Assembly: GCA_914767715.1 (NCBI GenBank)
Contig: OU612070.1
Location: 29,002,025-29,066,024, forward strand
DNA length: 64,000 bases
Source: Membranipora membranacea
Lineage: Eukaryota > Bryozoa > Gymnolaemata > Cheilostomatida > Membraniporidae
Reading direction: 5' to 3'
Program-made: the position numbers and the translations under genes
The notes under the pieces: generated by a model
Told to the model about the DNA's origin: nothing
The model's database searches: none
What the model saw: only the letters and a program-made list of their open reading frames with translations
Shown here: positions 10,578 through 21,765 of the stretch, one piece after another
How the letters are laid out: every line of letters starts with the position of its first letter
Numbering within the stretch: position 1 is the first letter of the stretch

Positions 10578-12849
10578 AACAAGTCATGAAAATATAAAAT
10601 TTATTCACTTGGAGATATTTGATTACAAATTAGTATACTACTATCAATGATGTAAATCACAATATGAAGATGTCTCTAAAAAAGAATCACAAATCATAAG
10701 CATAATTCAATATGTGGCAAGTTTATACCATGAGCATTACCCATAATACATCTGACAGCAAAGTTATATCGGAACTCCAATAAGCCTTGTGATGACAAAA
10801 AACACTACGTGTTAGGGAAAACCAATCCATATTGAGTTGATTAATTGGCTTGTGTTGCTAGAAGTCAAACCTTGGTACTTTTCATACATTGCTAGTTGAG
10901 ATCACCATGACTAGAGAGAGATCTAGACAGGGTAAATAGGTGCTGATTGTGAGGAGTCGTTATCAGTTCAGTGTGAATGTGTCATTGGAATAGTAATTCA
11001 GATATTTACTTCTGTTGTCGCTTCTTACAACTCGGCCTTGGAAGAATCTGTAACACAAAAAAAACTTCATGGAAAACCTCACATAGTTCTCAATACTTAT
11101 TTAGATGGTGATTAGGGTGAAGGAAGGTATAAGGTTGGGTGATGTATAAGGAACTAGTCCCCATAGACCGGGTAGTTAAAAATCAGTATAAAGTTATGTC
11201 AATTTTAATATGTCAGACAATCCCAATATATTGTATTGCGATCCCAACCCTCTTTCAATAATGATTGAGGCAACACAACTCCAACTCAAATCTAGCTCGC
11301 TGCCAGAAGCAAATATACGTTTAGCATTTAGTCGGTATGATACCACATAGAAAGAATGGGGAGGTTAAAGACTACCAAAAGAACAAAGAAAAGTATAGTC
11401 TGGCAGATTTTACATCGTAAAGTTCATAGCACTTCTGGGTCAGCATTATGCTTGAGATTGTACCTGCTGCTCATCTTTGAGGTGTTTAAATAGTGTGTAC
11501 AATACAAGCCCATTGAGCTACCACTTCTATCTACTTAAGAGATCAGTAAAGGCTGACTTTCTTGACAAATGTTTATAAATGAGTTTATATACTATTGTTC
11601 AATGTCTCCTGACAATAAAAATATGTGTAACTTCAATTCATGTGGAAAAAATCAGTAACTAAAATTATATGGAAGTGGTAGTTCATTGGGCTTGTACAGT
11701 ACATTCTACAAAAATACCTCATGGATGAGCAGGGGGACAATTTCTAACACTATACATATATCTTACTCAGAATTCCTATGAAGTGTTTCAGTGTAAAATT
11801 ATTGCATAACAACTGCAGATCTAGCTGCCAAACCATAATATTATATTGCTTTGGTCCTTCGGTAGTGTTTAAGTAACAGTTAAATAGATGATCTTACACC
11901 ATTGAGAATAGGTTCATTAAATCAGTCATGTTTTAAGATATAACTATTCTTAGAGAATACTTAAATTAATAACCAGGACCCAAAGCATTTGCCGAACCAC
12001 CATTTATAGCAAGGAGTGATTCTCATATGTGTGTATTCAAATTGTTCCTAGAACCCAGGTTCTCAGTCTTAGATAGATGTGAGGTTAGACGACATAGTCA
12101 GATAAACATAGAGCTGATGGGGGCGGGGCGCTGAGTTAACAAGAGCTGTCAGTCTATCAAACAGCAGAGGGGACCAGCAGGCACAACCGGCTAGGAGGCA
12201 TCTCCGGCTTATAGGTAGTTATGAGAAATACCCTAGGTACATGTATAACATATTTGTATATATATCGCAGCTTATCGATCGTCATTCATGAGTAATATAA
12301 TTATTTCAAAGCCTTGATTCATGCTAAGCAGATATACTGAGAGAAGCCTAGCTTTAGGTTTACCTTATCGCTCAATGCATTCCCCAAATCGTACCTGGTC
12401 AACAGTAAACAAGATACAGAATCAGAAGCTCAGTCTAAACTACCAGATTCAGACAAATGTATCCAAGTAGGTGGATAAGTTTAGTGTGAGATGTCAGTAT
12501 ATACTGACCTACTCTACTCAGTATATGATAACTTAGCGTTTTACTATACACCAAAAAAGCCCAGCATAGCTACTAAACACAGATCTTCAAATAATTGAAT
12601 TGAAATATTTTAACCTATTTCCCACTCCTGATAAAAAAAATGCAAGTGGCAAATCAACCTCGAATCAGTCAAAGAGTTGATTATGTTTGTAGTTGAGAAA
12701 TTTCTGAGCAGATAAATATCAGTATAAGTTACATAGACTTAAGTTTGTATAATCTATGCTAACATTTAAGACTTGAGGGTATGATGGTGACTCGCTGCTG
12801 GTATAAGGTCGTAGGTCATCGACCTACAGTTTTATCTAATCTGGCTCAA
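10578..12849. other. Intergenic region with a foldback-like inverted repeat
   Basis: No coding exon recognised. Between about 11390 and 11850 two imperfect inverted copies share segments such as TACAAGCCCA and GAGCTACCACTTC, so a third type of inverted-repeat element probably inserted here. The rest is AT-rich and without tandem arrays. The 3' end of the minus-strand aldehyde dehydrogenase transcript should lie in the right part of this stretch, but I saw no canonical AATAAA on the minus strand close to the stop codon. Confidence 0.5.
11390..11850. mobile_element. Imperfect inverted-repeat element, about 0.45 kb
   Basis: The left half (about 11390-11560) and right half (about 11660-11850) are related as diverged reverse complements. 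Shared blocks include TACAAGCCCA, the neighbouring ACCACTTC, and TTCATAG followed by GCACTT-like sequence. Divergence is greater than in the 6698-9525 element, so it is older. No ORF inside. Confidence 0.5.
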
Positions 12850-15800
12850 TTATCTACTTTTCTCACCTCTTCCGAACCCGAAGACAAAAGCTACTCCAAT
12901 AAGGACAGCTATCGGGACGAACACCAGGAAGCCTTTAAAGTATTTCCACAGAGTCTCCGGCAGCTCTAATAGAGTAGTAAGTCTCTTCAGCTGCTCAGGA
13001 GTGTGGGGACCGTAACGGATGGCTCTGAGAAATAAAACAAGAAGAATAACCATCATCAGCGCATACCAGAAAACTGGGTAAGATTTAAACCACTGTTGAC
13101 ACAGCTGGGCTTTGCCCAGCATAGCCACCAGTCAAAAATTTAAATAAAGAGTTGTGGTATCAAAACATCTAGCCAGTAGCTTTGCATGGAGTTATATGAG
13201 CTCTCATAATGTAGGGAGTATCTTCTTCCCCAGCCATCCACCATTAGTGATGACAAAAGTTGACCCTGACCAATCAGGTGCCTTTAAAATCTAGCTCTAG
13301 AGATCTAACACTAATAAAAAATCTGGATCTGGAATATACAAGAGCATCCATCATAACGTATGGCTCTGTATAATATACAAGAGCATCCATCATACAAGAA
13401 ACCTGGGTAAGCTTTACAGACTACTGAAAGACCACATTTGTTGGTTTGGTCTTTCGGAAGTCTTTAATGTGTTTAGGAAAGCAAAAAACAACCACTTTTT
13501 ATATCAGTGCAATCTCTTGCGATGAACAAATAAACTAAATTTCTTCGAAGAAGGGCATTATTGAATGATGTAACTGTTGTCAAAGTGCTAAAACCCAGGG
13601 TGTAGAAGGGATTAGAGTATGTTATCTCCCCTGTTATATACTAACACTAATAATGATGATTTATCAACATTATAACAGTTAGTCTAGTCCTGGCTTGCCT
13701 ACGCCACTTACTAGGCTGATATACATTCACCAGAAATTATCACAAAACAGCATTGGTCCCCGGTAGCTGAGTCTAAGATATGTTAGTGTTTACCTATAAC
13801 AGGGGAGATAACATACTCTAGATCATTCTATACCCTGGGTTTTTGCACTTTGAAATCGTTTATATCATTAATGTTTTTGTTCATTGCTATGAGCTTACTT
13901 TGATATGAACACTGGTTTTTTCTGCTCTCCTAAACACTTTAAAGGATTTAATACTCAGTCACCAGATAAGATAACTCCTTATAGAACATGTAGCTTATGT
14001 TTAAAGATTATCTATATTGGGAGGTCCCTGGTAGTATATCTAACCCAATATATGGATTCCCCATGTCTTTTTACATCTACAGATTCAAGTTTCAAATCTC
14101 TGTGACCATCCTGTGAGGAACAATGACCTGAATCAGAAGTGCTGATTTTATTTGTTAGAAAACTTTTCATTTGGGAATCCCTCCTTCAGGATTACGTATT
14201 GGCGGAAGTAACATTACCGCTGTTGCTATGTTACAAGCTGAAAAGTGGTTGTTTTCTGTTGGTGTTTTCTTCCAATGAAACACTTTTAGTGTCTTGTAAC
14301 ACTCCATTATCTTCTTCCAGAAGAGTTGGAATGTCCTCAAGTTTAGTAAGGAGATGGGTACTAGAGACTATAAAGGTATTTCATGAGCAGAAAACAACAA
14401 CAGAAATCACTAATATTATAGTAATTGCGATGATGTGTGCTCCGCCCCTACGATGAAAAGTTTTCTAACAAATGAAGTTAGCACTTCTGTTGCAGGTCAA
14501 TATTCCTCATAGAATGGTCACAGAGATTTGGAACTTGGCCCTATAGATGTAAAAAGACATGGAGAATCCATATATTGGGTTAGATATACTAGCAGGGACC
14601 TCCCAATACAGATAATCTTTAACACTTGAGGACTTTAGGAGTAGGAGGTAGCTCAGTTGGTTAGAGCGCCTGCCCTTTAACGCGCAAGCGTGGGAGGTCC
14701 TGGGTTCGAATCCCGCTGCGGTCTACTGACTACTGGGCTCATGTGACGTCCCAGGTGTGCTCCGACCTGCCTGCAAACTGAGAGCAACTTGGCAACTTGC
14801 GATTTTAACCCTTTTTTTAACCCACTTGTAGACTTACTGATCGACTTACTTACTGACTTACTTACTTATTGACTTACTTGTTTACAAACTCCATACCCTG
14901 TGACTTCACAAGGACAGCTTTCTTGTGAGAGAAATTCTCAAACCCACTTTCTCCGTCGTAACAACCGAAGCCACTTTGGCCGACTCCTCCAAACGGTAAT
15001 CCCTTCTCTATAAATACATAAATACCATCAAATCACCGGAGCGTCTAACATATCAAGTGTGATCCAATATGTGAGCGTTTGAGGAGGGCCGCGTACCGGT
15101 GCACAGGGAGCTGTTCAAGCGCTGCCGATGGACAGGATAGATTGAGCTGATTGTGAGTTCAAATTTATCACTTAGGCTTAAATTAGGGGGCATCAGGATG
15201 TAGTCTATCATATGTAGAGATTACAAAGAAGCAGCTAGAAGCTTAAACATGCACTTCGAACTGCAAATTATATTTAAAGTAGAGTCTAGTAGATATAAAA
15301 CAACTAGAGTACATGTATGATATTATCAGGCGTGCTGAGCATAAACTCAGTCTATATATAAAGTATGTCACGTACTGTACTAATATCACAATGCACTTAC
15401 CCACTCTGAATATAAGAGCATCATTAACGCTGACTCCACCAGAAGAAGTTCTCAACACAAACTCATCAATAATAGCCTGATTCTTAGTCCATAGATTCAG
15501 GTGTAGAGGCTTATCTCTATGTAACAACACAGTGTAAGTCATTATTATTCTCAATTTATAAATCGGCTCGCAGTGAGCAGTGGATTATTTTTATTGATGT
15601 CATTTATAATGTCACAATGTTACAGTGACACAATGTTACAGTGACACAATGTTACAGTGACACAATGTTACAGTGACACAATGTTACAGTGACACAATGT
15701 TACAGTAACATAATGTTACAGAGACACAATGTCACAGCGACATTATATATCAGTGTTGTTGCGTTACAATGTCACAATGTTACAGTGTCACAATGTCGCA

Positions 15801-18800
15801 GTGTCACAATGTCACAATGATATTATATATCAGTGTCTTTGTGTCACAGTATCACAATGTCACAGTTACACGATGTCACAGTTACACGATGTCACAGTGA
15901 CACAATGTTACAGTGACACAATGTTCAGTGACACAATGTTACAGTGTCATTATATATCAGCGTCGTTGCGTCACAGTATCACAATGTCTCAAAATCACAG
16001 CGACACAATGTCACAGTGTCACAGAATCACAATGTCACAGTGTCACAATGTTACAGTACCTGTTATTGATGAACTCTATAGCCTCTTTGTGATCTCTAAC
16101 AGACAGAACAGGAAGTATGGGACCGAATATCTCCTCCTGCATAAGCTTATCCCCAGGTCTTACACCTGTTACCATAGTCGGGGCGATATAGAGACGCCCC
16201 TTATCACTCTCTCCTCCTAATACTATCTTCTTACCAGGGCTACCATCTAATAATCCCTATAAAAATAATCATCAGCTACAAGTCTATCATGTGAGAATAC
16301 AGAATGAAATCCATCAGGTAGGTAGCTGAATTGCAGGCGTTGTGGACTTCTCACATCCATAGCTGTACAGATAGAGTGATTCCAAACTAACTTATCAGAG
16401 ACTAGACTAATAAACTATTGTACATAGTTACTTTCACAACAGAAAATCAAAAAACTAAGGATTCAAACTCATCACATCAAGGAGTCTCTAACTTAAATCC
16501 AGGTAGGATAGGACAGAAGTACAAGATATCCATAGTAAATCTTTGTAAGGATGGTGCTGCGAGTGAACTGTATAACACAGCTTAGACATAGACGTAAGAA
16601 AGCTGATGTATATCACCATAAAGATATATATATGACATCACATAGACGTATGTCATGCACTACAACGTTAGACGTATTAGATGTGAGAGAACTTACCATA
16701 ATCCTAGAGAAGTGACGCTCGTTTACTATTGTAGAATAGTCGGCTGCATTGAGAGGATCGTCTGTGTACTGTTGTCTCACTGATTTTACCATCTGCTGTA
16801 GAAAAGCCTCCTGAAATAGACAAACATAATAATAACCTCAAAACTCACGATACTGCAGCCTCAAAACTCACAATCTGTTTAGTGCCAGAGGGTGCAAAGC
16901 AAAGACCAGAAACTACAGATCAATCCTGATCATTTTGATATCAGAGTTCAAACACTCCTCTCCTTCATGTGTAGATTGTTCAGTTTATAGTAGAAATTCT
17001 TCAGTCTCTCTTCACATGTATAATAGACATGTTTATAATAGACATGTATAAAATAGACATGTACATGATAGACATGTATATAATAGACATGTATATAATA
17101 GACATGTATATGATAGACATGTATATAATAGACATGTATAAAATAGATATGTATATAATGGACATGTACATAATAGACATGTATATAATAGACATGTATA
17201 TATAAGACATGACTCACCTCGACAGACTCCTGTACAAGTACATAATCTACAGATATACATGTCTGTCCAGCATTCTTATACTTAGTCCATACTATCCTGT
17301 TACATACAGCCTCTAAATCACATCCTTCACTTACATAACTGGGGCTGTAATATAATATATATATATATATACACACACATTATAGTAAGACCTTTACACA
17401 TTCACTAGAGGAAGACCTAGATCATGTTCAATCAAATTTGCAGCGTCTTTTGATCAAGGAGATAGAGACTCTATCGCTAACTCCGTCTTTTGATGCTACC
17501 ACCTACTGGTAAGCTGCGGGTATCTCGAGGGAGAACAACTCTAAATGCTTGCAAACTGGATCAGACTCGATCTGATGTTTTCTCCTTTCAACGGATATGA
17601 GACAATAATCACGTTTAATATAGTCTGAGCCCCCCAGACTTTTGCCCTCGCCCGACGTCCCCCGGCGTTAGATAGGGTCATGATAACCTGTTAGTTTTGA
17701 CATGAAGGAATGTGTTGGACTCACTGAATTAGATTCTTCTCTTAGAATGGAAATAGTATCATAGCGTTATACGGTTAGGACACTAAACACAGGGACCCAT
17801 CTGACTGTTATCTGATTGGCTGTCCCTAGTAGCATGAATAATTAGCCTGAGAAATTGTCTTGTTTACAAAATTGCAAACAGTAATTATACCCCTACAGTG
17901 TCGATGATTAGGGCATTTCTAGATTGCTACTAGGGACTGGCTATTTTTGCAAGCCCTTTGTTTTGCAAAAGAAAGCTAATGATGCTATTCCAGATATGGA
18001 ATTTAATGGTTGGACTGTTTACAAATTCTAAGGGCTATAGATATGTACTGGACTATATACAGAGACAGATATATAGCTCTATATATTAATACAATAGACA
18101 GACTCACTCACCATTTACCTCCGAGCTCCAGAGTACAGGGAGTTAGATATTTAGCTGCTGCCTGATATACAATCTTACCGATATTAGCACTACCTGTATA
18201 TATCACATGATCCCATTGTATATTGAGTAGTGCTGTTGTCTCAGATACTCCTCCTTCTATTACCTTCACACAATCCTGTCAATATAAGATATAACTATAC
18301 AGTCAACACCTTCACACAATCCTGTCAATATAAGTATATAGTATACAGTCAACACCTTTACACAATCCTGTCAATATAAGACATAACTATACAGTCAACA
18401 CCTTCACACAATCCTGTCAATATAAGTATATAGTATACAGTCAACACCTTTACACAATCCTGTCAATATAGGATATAACTATACAGTCAACACCTTCACA
18501 CAATCCTGTCAATATAAGATATAACTATACAGTCAACACCTTCACACAATCCTGTCAATATAAGATATAACTATACAGTCAACACCTTCACACAATCCTG
18601 TCAATATAAGATATAACTATACAGTCAACACCTTTACACAATCCTGTCAATATAAGATATAACTATACAGTCAACACCTTCACACAATCCTGTCAATATA
18701 AGATATAACTATACAGTCAACACCTTTACACAATCCTGTCAATATAAGATAAATATACAGTCAACACCTTCACACAATCCTGTCAATATAAGATATAACT

Positions 18801-21765
18801 ATACAGTCAACACCTCCACACAATCCTGTCAGTATGAGATAAATATACAGTCAACACCTTCACACAATCTGGTCAATATAAGATAAATATACAGTAATAA
18901 AATCCCTTCTATCAGATCAGTACACTACAGAGGGTAATCTCCCAACAACGCCCCTAGAGATGTCTTAACTCTAACTCGATACTCATCAACACACAAAAGG
19001 AAAAAGGGAGTAAACTTTCTTTCTCTGAGTAACCGCTGTCCACATTATAAGAATCAGTCCTTGTCTCAACATTGGAACCATTAAAACCTTGAGAGAAAAG
19101 TGAAAGTTTTATTTGTAAACTCGTTTATCTTAAGTTTTAGTCAAGAGTATCGGCAAAGTTGTAAGTGTGTCAGGATGTAGGTGTAAGTGTTGACAAAATT
19201 TGAAAGATATTCAAAACATATGATTTGTAAAACTATTATATACAAGTTTTCAATGACTCCAAATGTTGACACGAGAAGGATTTTTGTTATGTGACCAGCG
19301 GCTCTCCAGAGTAAGACATTCACCACTGACTCCTCTATTGTATGCGTCTATGAGCAACAAGATGAAGAGAGGACAACTCAGCAATCAGCAGTCAAAACTT
19401 ATTCCAGGCCCTCGTATGTATTCAAGTATGTATCTAACCCCGGAGAGAGCTGACAATACTCTAAACGGCCGGCCACACAAGAGAAGCTGACCCTAAGTAC
19501 ATAGCTGACCTATCTTACATTACCCTCCTCCTCCAACCTCAAGGTATATAAAATTAATTGACATACTAATCCGCCCACAGAAATAAACAATTTCACCCAG
19601 TTTGGATGTTGTTGATGAGATTAAATAGACATGGAGGTTGTGTAAGATGTAAAATTGAGACATGAGCACAGAGTACAAATATCTCCATACTTAGAGATGG
19701 CCTCCTATCACTAACTATGAACCTTGTTACTGATGGGCTTCATATGATCACATGACGTTGATCGCATGCCAAGAAGGAATCAACAATTCATCAAGTCCCG
19801 CAGTAATACAATTTTATGTATAATGACCCTGTGTTGTCCTTTGTACAGCTTGTTGTCCTTTGTACAGCTGTATTATTGTCTGTCTGTGTGTCTATTAGCC
19901 GGTCAGGGATTTTGTATGATGAGGGTCAGACTTGGCATATTATACAGACATCTCAGGGGGACAGTTTTATAGATTTGACTGATAGTGAGTTCAAAGTCCA
20001 CTCAATGATAAGGATGAGATCATCATATCCTCATCTATCCTACCAGCATGAGATAAACAACTAACACTAAACATCCGGGAGGTATACTCCTCAGTTAGTA
20101 TTAGTATTAGTATATATACTAAGATTGTACTTACAGTATCAAAGTACTTCGGAACAATATCAGCTATGAGTTGAGCAGAGTTAACAGATATCTCAGAAGG
20201 TTTGATAACAACACAGTTACCTAAAATATAAAAATCATTAATACGCTTGTATTTTGGATCAATGGATTAAAAACAATGTTCAAGTACCTGTAGGCTCATT
20301 TTTGTTAGGCAAATTTACAGTTGCAGTCCCTTCTTCTACACTCGGTTTAACTTGGAACATTGGGGTATTGATAATATTATTATATATCAGTCACATAACA
20401 TCGCGTCACATTACGTGACGTTACATTACCTGCAGCAATGATATTTATCATGGTAGAGAAGGGTATCTGTATTGGATAATTCCAGGCTCCGATATCTAAC
20501 ACCACACCAAGGGGCTCATAGTGTACATAAGCTGATCCTCCTATGTTTGCAATGTCTACACTTTTCTACAGAGCAATATATACAATCAGCAAACATCTAT
20601 AACATTCAGCTACACATAAACAACTATTACTGGTAATACTAACACAGGCCTGTCTGCTGAAGCTAAGACACCTACCCGCCATTACAAATTCAAAGACGTG
20701 TACACCAATAAGAGATTAACACATTCCAGATTGATTTATTAGCTATCACAAACATTAAATGTTGCGTAAAAAGGATGCATATACTTTGTCATAAAAGAGC
20801 TTGCTACTAGTGTATGGTACTTTGCTTTTTTTAAAAGAATCTCAAGCGTGATGTACATTTGCCTTGAAAAACAGTCTTGCCCCATGAGCTGCGATATTTA
20901 ATATTTCTAAAACGGCCAGAAGGGCAGCGTTCAAGAAAATCGTGAAAAAATGATCTTCATCAGAAAAAAAAGCACATAATAATGGATTAAGTTCTCATGA
21001 GTTTTCTAATTCTAGAAGAAAGAAGTTTACTCACTTTTCTATCTTTCATAAGTCGAGGTAAGTTCTTTATGAACCATTTGGCTTCATTAACACAAATAAC
21101 AATCTCGTCCACCATACTGTCAAACTCGCTCTGAAAAACAATCATAAACTTAATATATATCAATAATAATACATATCAATAGTAGAGCCTATAATATATG
21201 CATATACATATACCATACATATAAATAGTATACATAAAAAATATATATGCAAGCCTATACATATATCATACATATACATAAACAAAGTATTTATTATACA
21301 AAATAGTGAAGATTCCATAAACATTACACTATGTTTTATAACTAAGACAGGTAGTCAACAGGTCGTATTATGAGCTAAGTACAATTCTACCACATACCTG
21401 ATGTTAACTTATCAAAGGAAACTGAAGATATGCAGTAATTCCAAACAGAGATAGTTTAGTATAGCCTATATGTGTTCCGATGCTTTACATGACTCAAAAC
21501 CAAAAGTTGCATAAATTGTGTGACAATGACACATGAATGTATTCTATCACCCTGTAGGACTGTATATCAGAGCAGACTGAGCTCTTGTACTGACCTTTCG
21601 GAGATCTTTAAGCAGAGCCTGACAAAGTTTCTCCCTCTGTTCAGTGAGGCAGCGGATAGCAGCTTGTAGTTGTGACGTCCTCCATTGTATAGACTTTGTC
21701 CTGCCGGTTTTGAACACATCTCTCATACCCTCTACCACCTTGCCGTACTCTACACTGTCCCCCAT
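12850..21765 (-). CDS. ALDH3: Class 3 aldehyde dehydrogenase, membrane-anchored (fatty aldehyde dehydrogenase type)
   Basis: Eleven coding exons, 5' to 3': 21765-21595, 21130-21035, 20565-20430, 20220-20135, 18275-18112, 17344-17218, 16810-16697, 16256-16060, 15516-15401, 15007-14878, 13024-12850. All phases fit and give 503 residues, close to the 485 of human ALDH3A2. The family oxidises long-chain or lipid-derived aldehydes with NAD(P)+. Visible signatures: GAWNYP with the oxyanion Asn118, LELGGK with general-base Glu213, GQTC with nucleophile Cys247, YTGSANIGK in the cofactor region, EEIFGP at 341-346, and PFGGVG at the C-terminal catalytic side. Residues 477-497 form a hydrophobic tail anchor followed by a short basic tail, as in ER-bound ALDH3A2. 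The start follows a possible acceptor 17 bases upstream. It is divergent from TIM50, and several introns carry tandem arrays touching splice sites. The exact subfamily (3A or 3B) is unresolved. Confidence 0.95.
13555..13865. mobile_element. Inverted-repeat element in ALDH3 intron 10
   Basis: The left arm near 13555-13650 and right arm near 13785-13865 share GTTATCTCCCCTGTTATA and its reverse complement, plus AAACCCAGGGT and CAAAGTGC blocks. The core between them is about 130 bases. Structure suggests a miniature inverted-repeat transposon. Confidence 0.6.
13998..14627. mobile_element. Inverted-repeat element, about 0.63 kb, in ALDH3 intron 10
   Basis: The left arm (13998 to about 14180) and right arm (about 14450-14627) match as reverse complements over about 180 bases. 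Examples are ATATATGGATTC opposite GAATCCATATAT, and the TTTGTTAGAAAACTTTTCAT block opposite its complement. The interior of about 270 bases has no recognisable coding domain. Confidence 0.65.
14642..14723 (+). ncRNA. tRNA-derived SINE head (A and B boxes)
   Basis: TAGCTCAGTTGG at 14649-14660 and GGTTCGAATCC at 14703-14713 are near-perfect Pol III A and B boxes. The surrounding sequence (GAGCGCCTGCC and GGTCCTGGGTTCGAATCCC) strongly resembles a tRNA-Thr type gene. The anticodon loop is enlarged to about 17 bases between CCTGCC and GGGAGG, and the acceptor stem does not pair, so it is not a functional tRNA. A non-tRNA body of about 90 bases, a T run near 14812 and a CTTACTGA-type simple-repeat tail follow, the usual order of a SINE. 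The box spacing of 54 bases equals that of the element at 1919. Confidence 0.6.
14824..14877. repeat. CTTACTGA-type simple repeats forming the ALDH3 exon 10 donor
   Basis: Short units such as GACTTACTGAT and GACTTACTTACT run from the SINE body up to the exon boundary. On the minus strand they read GTAAGT repeatedly, and the first, at 14877-14872, is the exon 10 donor itself. Either the SINE tail grew into the intron start or the tail arose from the donor. Confidence 0.6.
15604..16059. repeat. 16-bp minisatellite ending at the ALDH3 exon 8 donor
   Basis: Units like GACACAATGTTACAGT repeat about 25-30 times with variants (CACAGTG, ATTATATATCAGTG blocks). The array ends at position 16059, which on the minus strand is the first base of the intron 8 donor GTACTG. 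The spurious 163-codon + frame at 15729-16220 is a product of this array and antisense exon 8. Confidence 0.85.
17019..17212. repeat. 15-bp minisatellite next to the ALDH3 exon 6 donor
   Basis: About 13 copies of ACATGTATATAATAG (with ATAAAATAG and CATGATAG variants) run up to four bases from the intron 6 donor, GTGAGT on the minus strand at 17217-17212. Frames through it spell repetitive Tyr-Ile-His-Val-type peptides because 15 is divisible by three. They are not coding evidence. Confidence 0.9.
17218..17344 (-). CDS. ALDH3: ALDH3 exon 6, carrying the catalytic cysteine
   Basis: Residues 218-260 include the conserved block ending in GQTCIS, where Cys247 forms the thiohemiacetal with the substrate aldehyde. 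The exon begins after TTACAG in phase 2 and ends before GTGAGT in phase 0. The open frame continues into a downstream minisatellite, so ORF callers give a longer and wrong 142-codon product here. Confidence 0.93.
18262..18893 (-). repeat. 46-bp array duplicating the ALDH3 exon 5 acceptor, 14 units
   Basis: Fourteen units of 46 bp (some 44) extend upstream, in minus-strand sense, of exon 5. The last unit in transcription order is the real boundary: TATTGACAG followed by GATTGTGTGAAG. Every other unit repeats the acceptor (altered in the outermost) and these exon bases, encoding Asp-Cys-Val-Lys, followed by GTGTTG in place of the exon's GTAATA. Four units read GTA instead of GTG in the Val codon, a synonymous change. 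Variant units 2 and 4 alternate with others, hinting at a 92-bp dimer. Confidence 0.92.
18894..20134. other. ALDH3 intron 4, remaining part
   Basis: Between exon 4 and the acceptor array no exon or RNA gene was recognised. ORFs of 60-82 codons at 19141-19326, 19263-19490, 19766-19972 and 19816-20064 lack any family resemblance. TTGTCCTTTGTACAGC is duplicated at about 19836-19867. Confidence 0.5.
20398..20429. repeat. Short degenerate repeat at the ALDH3 exon 3 donor
   Basis: On the minus strand the intron starts GTAATGTAACGTCAC and then repeats GTAATGTGACG about 15 bases later, so a second donor-like GTAATGT lies directly downstream of the real one. The array is too short to be certain it is a true tandem repeat. 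Confidence 0.45.

Larger units (their letters stand above)
13025..14877. other. ALDH3 intron 10, filled with nested inverted repeats
   Basis: The last intron of the minus-strand gene holds two inverted-repeat elements (about 13555-13865 and 13998-14627) and a tRNA-like element at 14642-14723 followed by a short repeat tail. Its donor (minus strand) is GTAAGT at 14877-14872 and its acceptor TTTCTCAG ends at 13025. ORFs of 66 and 105 codons on the + strand (13905-14105, 14139-14456) belong to the inverted repeats. Confidence 0.7.

Noticed and set aside
15729-16220. 163-codon + strand ORF
   Set aside because: The N-terminal part is translated satellite and the C-terminal part is antisense to ALDH3 exon 8.
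16948-17376. 142-codon minus-strand ORF as a stand-alone gene
   Set aside because: Only 17218-17344 is coding (ALDH3 exon 6); the rest is intron and 15-bp minisatellite read-through.
18262-18893. CRISPR-like array of regular repeats
   Set aside because: Units are contiguous without unique spacers and lie in a eukaryotic intron; it is a tandem satellite.
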